DNA of 42,503 nt. Source: Trichomonas tenax (taxonomy: Eukaryota > Parabasalia > Trichomonadida > Trichomonadidae). Below the pieces are notes generated by a model. That model was not told the origin of the DNA, searched no databases, and worked only from the letters and a program-made list of their open reading frames with translations. This document shows, one piece after another, positions 1 to 10,224 of the stretch. The position numbers and the translations under genes were made by a program. How positions within the stretch are numbered: position 1 is the first letter of the stretch; each line of letters starts with the position of its first letter. The stretch lies in contig JALKBU010000406.1 in the NCBI GenBank assembly GCA_023091735.1, positions 1-42,503 of the forward strand. Reading direction: 5' to 3'.

Positions 1-1
1 A

Positions 2-184
2 AGAAGGGATAATTTCGACCGAGTTTCTTGGTTTGGAGTGCAACAAAAACTTGCAATGAACTACGTTTATGGTCTTCATACTCAGCGTGGAGTTTCAATC
101 TATAAATGTCATTATTGTTTAGACTACCAAGATATTTGTATCACTTTTTATAAAGGTGACAATTTTTCCCGCGCAAAAAAGTGA
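2..184 (+). CDS. 3' end of an unrecognised gene (partial, 60 codons)
   Basis: An open frame enters from the left edge and ends at TGA 182-184. The visible C-terminal 60 residues contain a CxxC pair (KCHYC) and many aromatic residues (YVYGLHTQRG, CITFYKGDNF). Composition is protein-like and the frame has no internal stop, but the start lies outside the window. I do not recognise the family. It could be the tail of an intact gene or of a pseudogene, since the 1.6 kb downstream is decayed sequence. Confidence 0.4.
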   Translation, partial: RRDNFDRVSWFGVQQKLAMNYVYGLHTQRGVSIYKCHYCLDYQDICITFYKGDNFSRAKK

Positions 185-1816
185 CGGTTTATTCATGAAA
201 AGTGACTTTAAGGTTCTAGGTCACTTTTTGATGTTCACTTTTGTCCTAGACTCATCCAACAATCATTGAAAGAATTTTTGAAGTCAATGAATGTGTACGT
301 ATTGCTCCTCGAAAACCCCAAATATTCATTTATTACCCTTCAATTCTCCTACCTGATTGATTTTTTTTTTTGAGTATTGGAAATTTTTCAGGGTAAAAAA
401 ATTAAGTGTCTATAGATATCATGGATGATATCTATTTTATGTTTATGATTACAAAGAAATCCAATATATATAAAATGATGAAGAATATTCTTTAGCTTAT
501 ATCACAGCGACAAATAGTGAAATTAAATATGAACGGTATTCCATCATCGAATATGTATGTTTATATGGAGTTGAAAAACGTGACAAACACTTGATATTAA
601 ATAATGATATTCCAATAGGGAAATAAGAAATATTGATGGAATATCATCGTGGATTTCATATTGAAGATTTTTTTAGATACTTCTCAATTTAATAAACTTG
701 TCAAATTTAGCTGCGTGTAAAAGAGTCATCATTATTTTTGGGAGAATAACACACAGAGCTTATGTGTGAACACTTGGAATAATTTTTTTCCAAAAAAAAA
801 GCTAAAAAAGCATATTTGTGATTCGATTTACCTATTTATCATCGACAACAACCTATTTTACATTATAAAAGTGCTATACAATAGGAATATAATATATTAT
901 AATGAGTAAAGCACATCATGCCAAATCAATGTTTTTGATGCAAGATATATCTAATATTTTAATGAAATATAGACTTTGTTAGCTAATTCTTTACTATATC
1001 ATGCACAACAGGATTTTGTACATTGGAGTTCAATAACTTAGCAAGAAGTTAATCCAGTGGGTTAAAAAACGAATTTCGCCGACTTTGTGTATCAATTTTA
1101 GACAAGCCCAGAATAATATCAACGGAAATGAAGTGTGGTATTGAATATGGATACCTGCTTATAGCCGAAGGTATCAAAGACTTGTTTTATACAATTTACG
1201 TGCGAGAATCAAAACTCTCCATTTGGGTTTGTAAACATCTCAAAAAATTGTGTTAGTATCATTTTTTGCACATCAGTTTAGCTTGCAATTAATTTAATTT
1301 TGTAAACTGCATCTGGGAATGCAGGATGAGTATCTTAGTGAGAGATAATAATAAGCTTGAATAATAAACTCCATAGTTTAAATGCTTTTCCAGCATAGAA
1401 AAGAACTATAACTTTATTTCACATTGAAAATAGTTTGTTCGATATAATTCCAATCATTGATATTCAGATTGACCACTTTGGAGCTCATAAATATATAGCT
1501 ATTATCGAGAGTTTGGGATTACCAAACTTTGACGAAAACTGAAAAAAAATGCATGTATGAAATGTGAATTTTTAATTTTGTGCATAAAAGACGATGTGAA
1601 TTCATATCTTTAAAATATAGATTGAAAAGGATTCATTCGTTATCTCATACATGTCTTTGCTGAAGCAGAAAGTCTACAATGTCGAATATATTTTTTAATT
1701 GAGGACACTTTAGCAGAAATAAAGAAATCTGAAATGAATTGAGACAATAGAATATTAATGATGATAAAGAAATGAGTTGTTGATGTAAAAATGATGTAAT
1801 TACTCAAATTTTTTTG
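185..1816. other. long gene-poor, AT-rich stretch with likely decayed coding sequence
   Basis: No reading frame of convincing length or composition is present. Short islands look protein-like but are broken by stops every 20-40 codons (for example around 530-790 and 840-1100), as expected of an old pseudogene; I could not name the family. An inverted pair AAAAGTGAC / GTCACTTTT lies at 198-228, and a near-perfect 24-bp palindrome at 412-435 (11-bp arms ATAGATATCAT / ATGATATCTAT, 2-nt centre). Confidence 0.4.
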
Positions 1817-2440
1817 ATGTTGTTTGTATTTTTGATCTTAGTGAATTCCAGAATTCCTGTAATGACTGAAGCTGATGTTATCAAAGAGGTGAAGGTGATG
1901 CCGAAGCATTCTGGATATGTCGCTCTCGTTTTGAACCAGAAATATGGCCACGAAGATTTGATTCAGTATTGTTTTCACCAAATGATGAAAACAACTAAAT
2001 TCATTCTACTCAACAACGAGAAGATGTGCATTATATACGATTTCAAGCTACAAGAATCACTTATTCGTCATTATATTAATGGACTCGATATAAAAGTCTT
2101 CAGAATTAACCTCATAGAGCTCACTGAGATGTGGGGAGACCAAACTTACTCTTCAAAATATATGTTAAGCAGAATCAAAAAAATAACAAATCGATATATG
2201 GATATTAAAAAACAAATTAAGCAAATATCATCGCAAAACAAGACAAAAAAATCAACTCATGAACTCAATAAAGCTCTTGTACAAAAATCTAAAATTATCG
2301 ACAAAACATTCAGAGATTTATCATTTTTGTTTAATGCACGATTCCAACAGAGACAAATTTTAAAGGAATTCATTGATGAATTCGGTAACAATCTCATGAA
2401 AGAAAGATATAAATTTGTTTATGACGAAAATCCACTATAA
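1817..2440 (+). CDS. uncharacterised protein, about 207 aa
   Basis: Frame from ATG 1817 to TAA 2440; the codon just before it (TTG 1814) is not needed. A second candidate start is ATG 1862 (MTEADVIKEV), which would remove a short hydrophobic leader (MLFVFLILVNSRIP). The leader may be a weak signal sequence or just translated 5' UTR. The C-terminal half is rich in Lys, Gln and Ser (about residues 125-160: KKQIKQISSQNKTKKS) and is probably helical. No catalytic motif or known domain is visible. It sits alone between decayed sequence and the convergent alpha-tubulin gene. A trichomonad-specific gene is the best guess, and which start is used is uncertain. Confidence 0.5.
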   Translation: MLFVFLILVNSRIPVMTEADVIKEVKVMPKHSGYVALVLNQKYGHEDLIQYCFHQMMKTTKFILLNNEKMCIIYDFKLQESLIRHYINGLDIKVFRINLIELTEMWGDQTYSSKYMLSRIKKITNRYMDIKKQIKQISSQNKTKKSTHELNKALVQKSKIIDKTFRDLSFLFNARFQQRQILKEFIDEFGNNLMKERYKFVYDENPL

Positions 2441-2748
2441 AATGTTTGTTTGTATATAAATATTAAATATATGTTTTTATCGCTGTTCAAATTCAAAATA
2501 TAATTGCTAAACAAAGTGTTTTAAAAAGCCAAAATCTAAATTGTTTCATTTTTAAAAATCTCCAATAATTGGGCGTTTAAACCTTGCCAGAACAGGCCAG
2601 AACGATCATTTTCAATTCAATATTGATGTAAAATAACCGTCTGGACCCATTTTGGTAAGAAAAAAGTGTACCCCAATAATTTCATTTCAATGGGCGACTT
2701 TATATAAATGAATAAAAGTTAAACATTAGGAAGTGTTTAGAAATTCAT
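2441..2748. other. intergenic region between convergent genes
   Basis: AT-rich 3' flanks of the unknown gene and of alpha-tubulin. The only structure seen is a short imperfect tandem GCCAGAACA/GGCCAGAAC around 2585-2604. Nothing coding. Confidence 0.5.
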
Positions 2749-4104
2749 TTACATCTCGCCATCCTCTTCCTCATCACCACCCTCGACGGACTCGGCAGCG
2801 ACTTCATCGTAGTCCTTCTCGAGGAGGGCAAGGTCTTCACGAGCTTCTGGGAATTCAGCTTCTTCCATACCCTCACCGACATACCAGTGGACGAAAGCAC
2901 GCTTGGCGTACATAAGGTCGAACTTGTGGTCGAGGCGGGACCAGGCTTCGGCGATGGCTGTTGTGTTAGCGAGCATGCAGACAGCGCGCTGGACCTTGGC
3001 AAGGTCGCCACCTGGGACGACTGTTGGTGGCTGGTAGTTGATGCCCATCTTGAAACCTGTTGGGCACCAGTCGACGAACTGGATTGTGCGCTTTGTCTTG
3101 ATTGTAGCAACAGCAGCAGAAACATCCTTTGGAACGACATCACCACGGTAAAGGAGTGTGCAAGCCATGTACTTGCCGTGGCGTGGGTCGCACTTAACCA
3201 TCATGTTGGCTGGTTCAAAGAGGGAGTTTGTGATCTCAGCGACGGAGAGCTGCTCGTGGTAGGCCTTCTCTGCAGAAATGACTGGGGCATAGGAGCAGAT
3301 TGGGAAGTGGATACGAGCGTATGGGACGAGGTTTGTCTGGAACTCCGTGAAGTCGACGTTGAGAGCACCATCGAAACGGAGGGAAGCTGTGAGGGAGGAA
3401 ACAACCTGGCCGATGAGGCGGTTGAGGTTTGTGTATGTTGGGCGCTCGATATCGAGGGCACGGCGGCAAAGGTCGTAGAGAGCCTCGTTATCGACCATGA
3501 AGGCACAGTCAGAGTGGTCTATCATGGAGTGTGTAGCAAGGATAGAGTTGTATGGCTCGACGATGGCTGTGGAGACCTGTGGGGATGGGTAGACTGTGAA
3601 CTCGAGCTTGGACTTCTTGCCGTAGTCGACAGAGAGTCTCTCGAGAAGGAGGGAGCCGAAGCCAGCGCCTGTGCCACCACCGAAGGAGTGGAAGATAAGG
3701 AAGCCCTGGAGACCTGTGCACTGGTCTGCAAGCTTACGGATGCGGTCGAGTGTAAGGTCGATGATTTCCTTACCAACTGTGTAGTGGCCACGAGCGTAGT
3801 TGTTAGCGGCATCTTCTTTGCCGGAGATGAGCTGCTCTGGGTGGAAGAGCTGGCGATATGTGCCTGTGCGGACTTCGTCGACGACTGTTGGTTCAAGATC
3901 GACGAAAACAGCACGTGGGACGTGCTTGCCGGCGCCTGTCTCAGAGAAGAATGTGTTGAAAGCATCATCTTCGACACCGATTGTCTTGTCGGATGGGAGT
4001 TGGCCATCTGGCTGGATGCCGTGTTCGAGGCAGTAGAGTTCCCAGCAGCCATTACCAATCTGGACACCGGCCTGACCAACGTGGATAGAGATAACTTCAC
4101 GCAT
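2749..4104 (-). CDS. alpha-tubulin
   Basis: A complete 451-residue alpha-tubulin, the usual family length. It starts [18 protein letters not shown], carries the tubulin signature [10 protein letters not shown] (about residues 142-151), the acetylatable Lys40 context (PSDK at 37-40) and the alpha-specific catalytic Glu region in helix H8. The acidic tail ends [10 protein letters not shown], so there is no terminal tyrosine for a detyrosination cycle. It forms the GTP-binding subunit of microtubules in flagella, axostyle, pelta and spindle. The start is fixed by family alignment and by an excellent initiator element directly upstream. The stop is followed by A (TAAA), matching the trichomonad polyadenylation motif that overlaps stop codons. 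Coding GC is clearly higher than flanks, as expected for a highly expressed gene. A long open frame on the opposite strand is a codon-bias shadow. Confidence 0.99.
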   Translation of the reverse strand: MREVISIHVGQAGVQIGNGCWELYCLEHGIQPDGQLPSDKTIGVEDDAFNTFFSETGAGKHVPRAVFVDLEPTVVDEVRTGTYRQLFHPEQLISGKEDAANNYARGHYTVGKEIIDLTLDRIRKLADQCTGLQGFLIFHSFGGGTGAGFGSLLLERLSVDYGKKSKLEFTVYPSPQVSTAIVEPYNSILATHSMIDHSDCAFMVDNEALYDLCRRALDIERPTYTNLNRLIGQVVSSLTASLRFDGALNVDFTEFQTNLVPYARIHFPICSYAPVISAEKAYHEQLSVAEITNSLFEPANMMVKCDPRHGKYMACTLLYRGDVVPKDVSAAVATIKTKRTIQFVDWCPTGFKMGINYQPPTVVPGGDLAKVQRAVCMLANTTAIAEAWSRLDHKFDLMYAKRAFVHWYVGEGMEEAEFPEAREDLALLEKDYDEVAAESVEGGDEEEDGEM

Positions 4105-4117
4105 TGATGAAGAGTGA
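4105..4117 (-). promoter_or_regulatory. initiator (Inr) of alpha-tubulin
   Basis: On the minus strand TCACTCTTCATCA immediately precedes the ATG. It matches the trichomonad initiator consensus TCAYTWYTCATTA at nearly every position; transcription would start at the first A, giving a very short 5' UTR, which is normal for this lineage. Confidence 0.85.
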
Positions 4118-4674
4118 TGTCAAACAGAGTCTCTCAAATGCTTGAAACGTATTTCTATCGTCCTGAGTTTATTTTTGTTGCTTTTGACTTTTTCATATGA
4201 TTTTGAATAACATTCATATTTTTACGTTTTTTTTAATTCAATGAGATTTTGAATAGTAAACGGAATGAGTGCTAATCACATTGTGAAGAGTAATATTTTC
4301 AAAAATTACGTTTAAAATTAAAACTTAATAACGTTTTTTTATGTAAATATTTTTGTCGCGTAAAAAATATTACATGTCAAGAACATTATCTTTGTGTTCT
4401 TTTAATGCAACAATCTAATATCTGTGATTTGTAAAGCTTTTAACTTATGTTTATAGCCCAAAGGTACCAATTTGGTGTGATATAAACATGTATTCAATCT
4501 CATATATTTCGCTATAAACACATCATTGCCATATGCATTTGCTTATTTTGGACATACCAATCATCATTAGATCAATACAGCCTTTTAGAAATGTTAGAGA
4601 GAATGATCTATTACAAATATAAATAAATGACTTTACAGGAACTTCACAAATAAATATAACAAATATATGATAGA
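4118..4674. other. intergenic region upstream of alpha-tubulin
   Basis: AT-rich, no gene. It holds a copy of the recurrent ACATGT-centred motif (TTACATGTCA at 4370-4379), about 265 bp upstream of the tubulin start, and the 3' flank of the STPG-repeat gene. Confidence 0.45.
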
Positions 4675-5901
4675 TTACAATACTATTGGTGCTGTCTTTG
4701 CGAATTGGTCTTGAGCATAAGCCGCCCTCTGGTTCATCATCACAGATGATGCTCTCATTGTCGATGCGCGAGTGTTCGCCCTGTTGTACTTCGGGAGAGA
4801 TCTCTCGCCAATTGTCCACTTGCATCCGCTCTTTTCTACATCGACCTTGTAAGCAGCTGGTCCAGGAATGTCCCTGTCTGGAAAGAAGAACTCCCTATCA
4901 AGTGGACCCTTGAGCTGGCAGTTAAGCTTCTGTGACTCTCCAGGATTCATCGGTGTGTAGTCGCCTGGACCTGGTGTATACGCGGATGGCTTCATCTCGA
5001 TCTTCTGGTGAATAGAGATTGGGCGAAGATCGAGTGTTGAGTCCGGCATGAAACTTGGACCTGGTGCATCGTTGATGTAGTCGAGTGCGCCTCTTCCGCA
5101 CTGCCTGGATATTGTGCGCTGCTTGATTTCTGGGTATTTGCGTGTGTCATAGAGAGCGTCGGTCGAAGCGCGCATCTCGCGATTGTTGTGTGGGATAGAG
5201 CGAATAGATGGACCCAACTGTGTCGTGTATGGACGGTGTGTGCTCTCATACGATCCTGGGCCTGGAGTGATTGTTTTATAATTTGCTGAACGAATTGATT
5301 TTCCAAAACTGGATTTGCGCGCGTTATCACCGAAGTTTCCGAGTTCGTTGTATTTGTAGCCTGGATTGGAGTCCTCAGGATTCTCTATTACGTTATTCGG
5401 TCTAATAGCAACTTTTGGACAGTCTTTTCCGAATTCGCTCTTGACCTCATACGCGGCGGGGCCAGGAGAGTCCGCTGTGAATCCAAGGAAGAGATCTCCA
5501 CGCGGTCCTTGGGCTGGAACAGAAGTTGTTCCTGGGCGCTGCGGAGAGTAATCTGCTGGGCCTGGCATCTTGGGTATGTTCTTCTTCTCGTATCTGCTCT
5601 TGATTGTTACTGATTTCCTGAACGTTTCGCGTGAATCTGGGACGTATTGAGGACCAATTCCCTCTTCCATCGCACGTTTTTCGATTCTTTTGCCAATGGT
5701 GATCTTTATTGGTGAAATTGTCGACAACGGACCAATGTATTGCGCTGTGTTGATGTAATCTTGGTTATAATTATATTTTGGACGGATAGTCGATTTCAAA
5801 GACAAGGTGCCACCGACGGAGTGGAGTCTGTCGGTCTCGTACTGTCCGGGGCCGGGCGTTTTAGACGTATCTTGGATCGCTGAGAAACAAGATAAAGTCA
5901 T
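4675..5901 (-). CDS. SHIPPO / sperm-tail PG-rich (STPG) repeat protein
   Basis: A 408-residue protein built from Pro-Gly-Pro repeats with a following Tyr or Phe: TPGPGQY (about residue 16), MPGPADY (113), SPGPAAY (146), TPGPGSY (213), APGPSF (280), TPGPGDY (310) and IPGPAAY (346). These are STPG/SHIPPO repeats, found in ciliary and sperm-tail proteins such as ODF3, where they bind along microtubules, several of them inside the doublet lumen. No signal peptide or membrane segment is present and the protein is basic. A flagellar or axostyle microtubule-associated role is inferred from the repeats. The start is supported by a TCATA initiator 11-15 nt upstream (5911-5916 on the minus strand). Confidence 0.88.
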   Translation of the reverse strand: MTLSCFSAIQDTSKTPGPGQYETDRLHSVGGTLSLKSTIRPKYNYNQDYINTAQYIGPLSTISPIKITIGKRIEKRAMEEGIGPQYVPDSRETFRKSVTIKSRYEKKNIPKMPGPADYSPQRPGTTSVPAQGPRGDLFLGFTADSPGPAAYEVKSEFGKDCPKVAIRPNNVIENPEDSNPGYKYNELGNFGDNARKSSFGKSIRSANYKTITPGPGSYESTHRPYTTQLGPSIRSIPHNNREMRASTDALYDTRKYPEIKQRTISRQCGRGALDYINDAPGPSFMPDSTLDLRPISIHQKIEMKPSAYTPGPGDYTPMNPGESQKLNCQLKGPLDREFFFPDRDIPGPAAYKVDVEKSGCKWTIGERSLPKYNRANTRASTMRASSVMMNQRAAYAQDQFAKTAPIVL

Positions 5902-5916
5902 AACAACGCTTTATGA
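5902..5916 (-). promoter_or_regulatory. initiator-like element of the STPG-repeat gene
   Basis: Minus-strand TCATAAAGCGTTGTT ends directly at the ATG; TCATA fits the TCAYW core. Further upstream lie TGCCATGTAAA (5996-6006) and GTCATGTAAC (6018-6027), variants of the recurrent ACATGT-type motif. Confidence 0.55.
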
Positions 5917-6214
5917 AAAAACGTGTTTTTTCCTTTCTGAATATGCAGCGCACGGAAACCCTGCCCAAAAAAGTGTCAAGAAAAACGATGCTTTCTGCCA
6001 TGTAAACACATGAAAATGTCATGTAACCAATTTATGTGTTAATTATTTGCTCGCAAATTGATTTCAGCTAATGCCTACACTAGCACAAAACGGATAATCA
6101 TTACTAAATGGTAATATAAGACCTTGATTTAATTTATTCAGATTTTTTCACCATCCTTTTTTAATATCTTATCAACTTTATCTTTAATATTCTTCATTTT
6201 ATAATTATTAAATA

Positions 6215-7102
6215 ATGAATAAGTATCAATCGCCCAATATTAATAGTTCAGAGATTAATATATATTATGAATATGTATTTTCAAAACCTAAATATAATAA
6301 TGAAAACAAATACGTATATGATTTCCCAAAACATTGGTTATATAATCCTGGTAGGAAATCTATAGAAATTATAAATGTTAAAGTAATTCCAGCAGCAAGA
6401 AACTTATGATTTCCTAATTTTAAAATTGCAGATGGTAATAATACCTTTTATCCACAATTAGAAATTAATTTAAATAATACTGATACAATGAACGATTTCA
6501 ATTTCGAATTAGAGAAATATATAAAAGAGAAATTAGTTGAAGATTTACCTGAAATAACATTTAATGAATTTTCTATTAAATATAATTATGCTGAAAATTC
6601 TTTAGATTTTGATATTACATCTAATAATCCGAATTTATGTTTTAAATTCGATGAAGTTAAAGATTACACAACTAAAGATTTTAGAAATATGATATATTTA
6701 CATGAATCAGATGTATTACCACAAAATAATCCAGATAAGTTATTTATTTATTTAGCTAAATTCACAAATTGTAGTATTACAGAAAATCAATTAAAAAGCT
6801 ATTTAAGTATGTATCCAAATGTTGAAGTTAGTATTGTAGATAATAAATAAGAAGGATTTAGGTTTTTACATGTTTGGAATAGAGGTCTAACACTTATTAA
6901 ATCAAATATATCAACATTAGCTGAAGATAGTTTAATGTGTATAGCAAATGAAATATTAACACCACCAAAGCATTATACAATACATGGTTTCAATACAAGT
7001 TTTGAAATATCTTTATATGATAGTTCACATAATGATAAGATTATATTACCGTTAGACGGCAAAGATAAAATTATAGTCGAAGTTATTTTAATTTCTATAT
7101 AA
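6215..7102 (+). pseudogene. broken AT-rich gene, probable Maverick-type element protein
   Basis: One reading frame runs from ATG 6215 to TAA 7100-7102 and is interrupted by two in-frame stops, TGA at 6407-6409 and TAA at 6848-6850. Protein-like composition continues across both stops, which argues for a single former protein of about 295 residues. Base and codon use (AAT, ATA, TTA, GAT, AAA) are far more A/T-biased than the host genes on either side. That style is typical of the Maverick (polinton) DNA elements abundant in Trichomonas. No polymerase, integrase, ATPase or protease motif is visible, so the role (possibly structural) is unknown and the Maverick link is inference from composition and context. 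Confidence 0.5.
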
Positions 7103-7104
7103 AT

Positions 7105-7281
7105 ATGTATTTAAAGTTTATAATTGATGAAATAGTTGTAATTGAAAACTTTGATAATGTTTGTATATTAGATAAGATTAATAATATAATTGATAAATAT
7201 AAAAACGAAAATATAAAAATATCTTTAATATTTAATCACAATAATTATGAATATGAAATTAAACTGGACCATCATAATTGA
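7105..7281 (+). CDS. small AT-rich ORF (58 aa), possible element remnant
   Basis: ATG 7105 to TGA 7279-7281, in a different frame from the broken gene that ends 2 nt before it. The product (MYLKFIIDEIVVIENFDNVC...) is rich in Ile and Asn and shares the codon style of the neighbouring element genes. It may be an independent small gene or a frame-shifted end of the upstream gene. No domain is recognised. Confidence 0.3.
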   Translation: MYLKFIIDEIVVIENFDNVCILDKINNIIDKYKNENIKISLIFNHNNYEYEIKLDHHN

Positions 7282-7311
7282 TGGGCTGTGACTATTTGTC
7301 GCGCCTATAAT

Positions 7312-7689
7312 TTATATTTTTAATTGTGGATTTGTAAATAAGTGATTACCATTCATATCTCCATTAATAGATAATTTATTAAATGCTTTCATATCATATG
7401 TTTGAGTATCTATTATTTGTCTAGGAAAATTATTAGAATAACCATTATAAATACTAGATTTCTCATTTGGTTCAGCATATACTTTATATGAATATATATA
7501 ATGTAAATTAGTACCATGTGAACCATCATGAACATATATTCTAGGTTCTCTTCCTCTATCCATAACTTTTGGTATTTTTATTCTAGATATATTATTAATA
7601 TTTCTAATAGCAACACCGTTCTCATCATATGATAAGATATTTATAGGATTTACTTTTTGTGGTGATCCTTCAATCGTTTGCTTATTCAT
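7312..7689 (-). CDS. uncharacterised AT-rich element protein, 125 aa
   Basis: Intact frame of 125 residues opening MNKQTIEGSPQKVNPINI. It includes a region rich in Gly, His and Tyr (VHDGSHGTNLHYIYSYKVY, about residues 52-70). No known domain. It is divergent from the 7719 gene, with only about 30 bp between the starts, and has the same extreme A/T codon use. The compact divergent and convergent packing is like that of Maverick elements. It could be full length or a fragment. Confidence 0.45.
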   Translation of the reverse strand: MNKQTIEGSPQKVNPINILSYDENGVAIRNINNISRIKIPKVMDRGREPRIYVHDGSHGTNLHYIYSYKVYAEPNEKSSIYNGYSNNFPRQIIDTQTYDMKAFNKLSINGDMNGNHLFTNPQLKI

Positions 7690-7718
7690 TTATTTATTTT
7701 TAAACATTTATTATAAAA

Positions 7719-8297
7719 ATGCTGTCTAAAAGTATTCTGCCAGGAATTGCTAATGTTCCAATTGAATCAACTAGTAATGTTGATAGTAGAACAACTAATA
7801 ATAATATTATTAAGAATTATAATAATGATAAACTAGATAATGATAAAGAAATTAATATTAAGAGTACAAATGAAAGTAATGCAAATAGTGATGTTAAATT
7901 AGATGTTGTATCATATCCACCAATATATAATATTGAAATTAATACATTTGAACCATTATATAAAACAGTTGATGAATATCTATTAAGTTTATATCAAAGT
8001 ATATTATTGGATCAAGATAAGAAATTACTTGCTAATTTAATTTCACATGATAATATTATATTAACTAAAGAAGATCTTGAAACAGTAATTTCAATTCAAA
8101 CACATCATAAATGTGAAATTGATATATTAGAATCTGAAGTTGGTTGTTTTAAGTATTCACCATATATTAAGATTTCACAAATTAAAATATTTGAAGAAAA
8201 TAATACATCAGTTAACTTCAAGATTTGTTATTCATCTGATTATATACAATTAACATCTGAATATAGATTATCTTTTAAATATGTGTTAATAAATTAA
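7719..8297 (+). CDS. uncharacterised AT-rich element protein, 192 aa
   Basis: Intact frame of 192 residues. An Asn/Asp/Ser-rich low-complexity N-terminal third (about residues 20-62) is followed by a compact region from VVSYPPIYNIEINTFEPL onward. Codon use matches the other genes of 6215-8900 and differs from host genes. It ends 33 bp before the 3' end of the convergent remnant. No catalytic motif is visible; it may be a virion-like structural or accessory protein of a Maverick, but this is only inferred from context. Confidence 0.5.
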   Translation: MLSKSILPGIANVPIESTSNVDSRTTNNNIIKNYNNDKLDNDKEINIKSTNESNANSDVKLDVVSYPPIYNIEINTFEPLYKTVDEYLLSLYQSILLDQDKKLLANLISHDNIILTKEDLETVISIQTHHKCEIDILESEVGCFKYSPYIKISQIKIFEENNTSVNFKICYSSDYIQLTSEYRLSFKYVLIN

Positions 8298-8330
8298 AAC
8301 ACAAAAAATAATATTATTATTTTTGAATTA

Positions 8331-8903
8331 TTATGCTGCTAAGTTATAATCATCAATTCTAATTTCTGGTGGACCATTTGGCATGATTTGAATAGCATAG
8401 CAACTATGCTTAAGAAATCCAATAAGTGGTTTAGCTTCAATTAATCTTAAACTATTATTTGTAGGAACAACATTTAATTTATATGTAATAGGTGAATTTG
8501 ATGCTTGGCCTTGTTGGGATGTAAAATCAGTTTCTGTAGGGAATCCCATTAAGAAATGTGTGATATCATTACTAACAAATCCAACATTTGTATTCTTTTC
8601 TGTTGTTAATGTTTTCATAACATCTGTATTAAATCCAATCAGATCATTATTAGTATTACAAGCATTTGAAACAACATCATAAAATATAGGTCCATTAGTT
8701 TTTTTCTGGTTCTGATGGAATTCAACCATATGAACCCATAAATAGTTGAACACCTTCAAATAATGGATTTTCGAAATTAGTTAGATAATTAGAATTCTTA
8801 GGGAATAAGAACCAAATACTATTAACATTAATTGGAGTATATGTTGCTGTGAATGTTGATTTAATACTAACGTTATTATTTAGTTCACCATCCATTGGCA
8901 TCT
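8331..8903 (-). pseudogene. frameshifted AT-rich element gene (possible capsid-like protein)
   Basis: Two overlapping minus-strand frames together look like one former protein. The first starts at an ATG near 8895 (MDGELNNNVSIKS) and includes VNSIWFLFPKNSNYLTNFE; it reaches a TGA at 8722-8724. Coding-like sequence then resumes in another frame (GPIFYDVVSN to IRIDDYNLAA, ending 8331). The change of frame coincides with a 7-nt T run at 8699-8705, a typical slippage site. The Asn-rich beta-sheet-like composition would suit a jelly-roll structural protein, but I cannot prove that. It marks the element as inactive here. Confidence 0.45.
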
Positions 8904-8959
8904 ATTCCATAGTTTTAATTGGGAAACATAACGATTGTGTAGAATAATGGCCATAGCGG

Positions 8960-9716
8960 ACCCTTAAATATGATTTTTTCAACATCTTTATTTTCCGAAT
9001 TGTCATATGTTTAATTTTAGTGGCATTTACATTCACATAAATTTTAAAACATATTTCAATGATTATTTCTGATTTTGGATAACAAAGATCGATTCATATT
9101 TACAGAATACGTCTATTAAAACTTTTATTTGGTATCAATGATGTGTATGGTATATAGTGAAATATCTTGCATGTTGATTAATATTGTTGTGCTTGATTGC
9201 TATTGAAATCAGCTAAAACAACATTATTAAGCAATGTCACAATGATGATTTATTTAAATACAGATTCTTTATACCATAAATATTAGCTATACCTCACAAT
9301 ACTTAAATTTCATGATAATATTTGTGATTTGATATTCAATATTTGTGATTTATTTAAAATAAACATTTTAATACTCTTATGGCATCTATTATATTATATA
9401 CAATATGTTTTTATAGCATACAAATCATTCTAAACGCTTCTGGAAAAATTAAGCATTTTTTCTTTCAAATTTGATATAATTCAACATTGAATGATAGAAT
9501 ATAATTATGCTCAGTGTTGTATAGTCAATTACTAAATTATCATTGTTATAATCCAAAGATTTAAAAATTTCAAGAAATATCATAAAACTATATAAATCTA
9601 TTACATTTTAATACAGTTTAGGAAGAGAAATAACATGTCTGTATTTGGATGTGATGAGTTGAAGATAAGCTTATTATATTCGAAGAAAAAATATTTTTGG
9701 ATGAGAGTTTCAGTGA
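8960..9716. other. AT-rich sequence without a recognisable gene
   Basis: Stops are frequent in all frames. No repeat, tRNA or hairpin of note was seen. Confidence 0.4.
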
Positions 9717-10016
9717 TTGAAGATCTATCCACCCTCAATATATTTATGTTATTTTAAAGCTGAGAAATTAATCACAAGCAGAAATATTGATGCAGAAATT
9801 TTCGAACATTTTGATCCGTTACCCTTCCAAAATGACTCGAAATATGCACCACAATAAGCTGCACAGCATGTGCTTTCATGCAATGTTAATAAAATTCCCA
9901 GACTCATCTCCAATTTTGTTGTGCTGGATTTACCCCCTGTTTTTTTAGCTGGATAGGGGGTCATGCTACAAAAAACGTATTCCTGGAAGGACAGGGTATA
10001 TTAATTAAGTCATGGA
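9717..10016 (+). pseudogene. probable remnant of an unrecognised gene with two in-frame stops
   Basis: A single plus-strand frame reads like protein (NIDAEIFEHFDPLPFQNDSK, then SCNVNKIPRLISNFVVLDLP) but is cut by TAA near 9858 and TAG near 9954, before ending close to 10016. The opposite strand also stays open over 9749-9964, so the strand is not certain. Acidic/aromatic clusters and the continued frame after each stop favour the plus strand. No family recognised and no start codon identified. Confidence 0.3.
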
Positions 10017-10186
10017 TAATTTGATTATTTAGACTTCTCATGTTATGAAGGAGTACGCTGTTAAAGTATTTTCGAGTTCACACAAAATTCGAAATAGTCA
10101 CTTTTCAAAAAGGTTATTCTCGAAAAATCAACACGAAAACACTCTAAAAGCAAAAATGAGAATGTCATTTTGGAGAAAAATTGTTG

Positions 10187-10195
10187 TCACTTTTT
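10187..10195 (+). promoter_or_regulatory. initiator-like TCACTTTTT upstream of the 10225 gene
   Basis: Fits the TCAYW initiator core and lies 35 nt before the chosen ATG. If used, it would make the upstream in-frame ATG codons (10045 onward) untranscribed, supporting the shorter protein. Confidence 0.5.
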
Positions 10196-10224
10196 GGAAA
10201 TTTTTCATCGTTGTGATAAAAGTG

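Larger units (their letters stand above)
6215..8903. mobile_element. decayed fragment of a Maverick (polinton)-like element
   Basis: About 2.7 kb of tightly packed genes of alternating orientation with strongly A/T-biased codon use, at least two of them broken, set between normal host genes. Mavericks are 15-20 kb elements that make up a large part of the T. vaginalis genome. No DNA polymerase B, integrase, packaging ATPase or protease gene, and no terminal inverted repeats, are visible here, so at most one structural-gene block survives. The ends given are those of the recognisable genes, not mapped element ends. Confidence 0.45.

Noticed and set aside
2887..4107. 406-codon open frame antisense to alpha-tubulin
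   Set aside because: It mirrors the biased codon use of tubulin; its product is an improbable Val/Cys/Glu/Asp mixture and no promoter or homology supports it.
10045..10224. 60-codon N-terminal extension of the 10225 gene
   Set aside because: AT-rich and UTR-like, and most of it lies upstream of the TCACTTTTT initiator at 10187; the compositional jump to coding sequence is at 10225.
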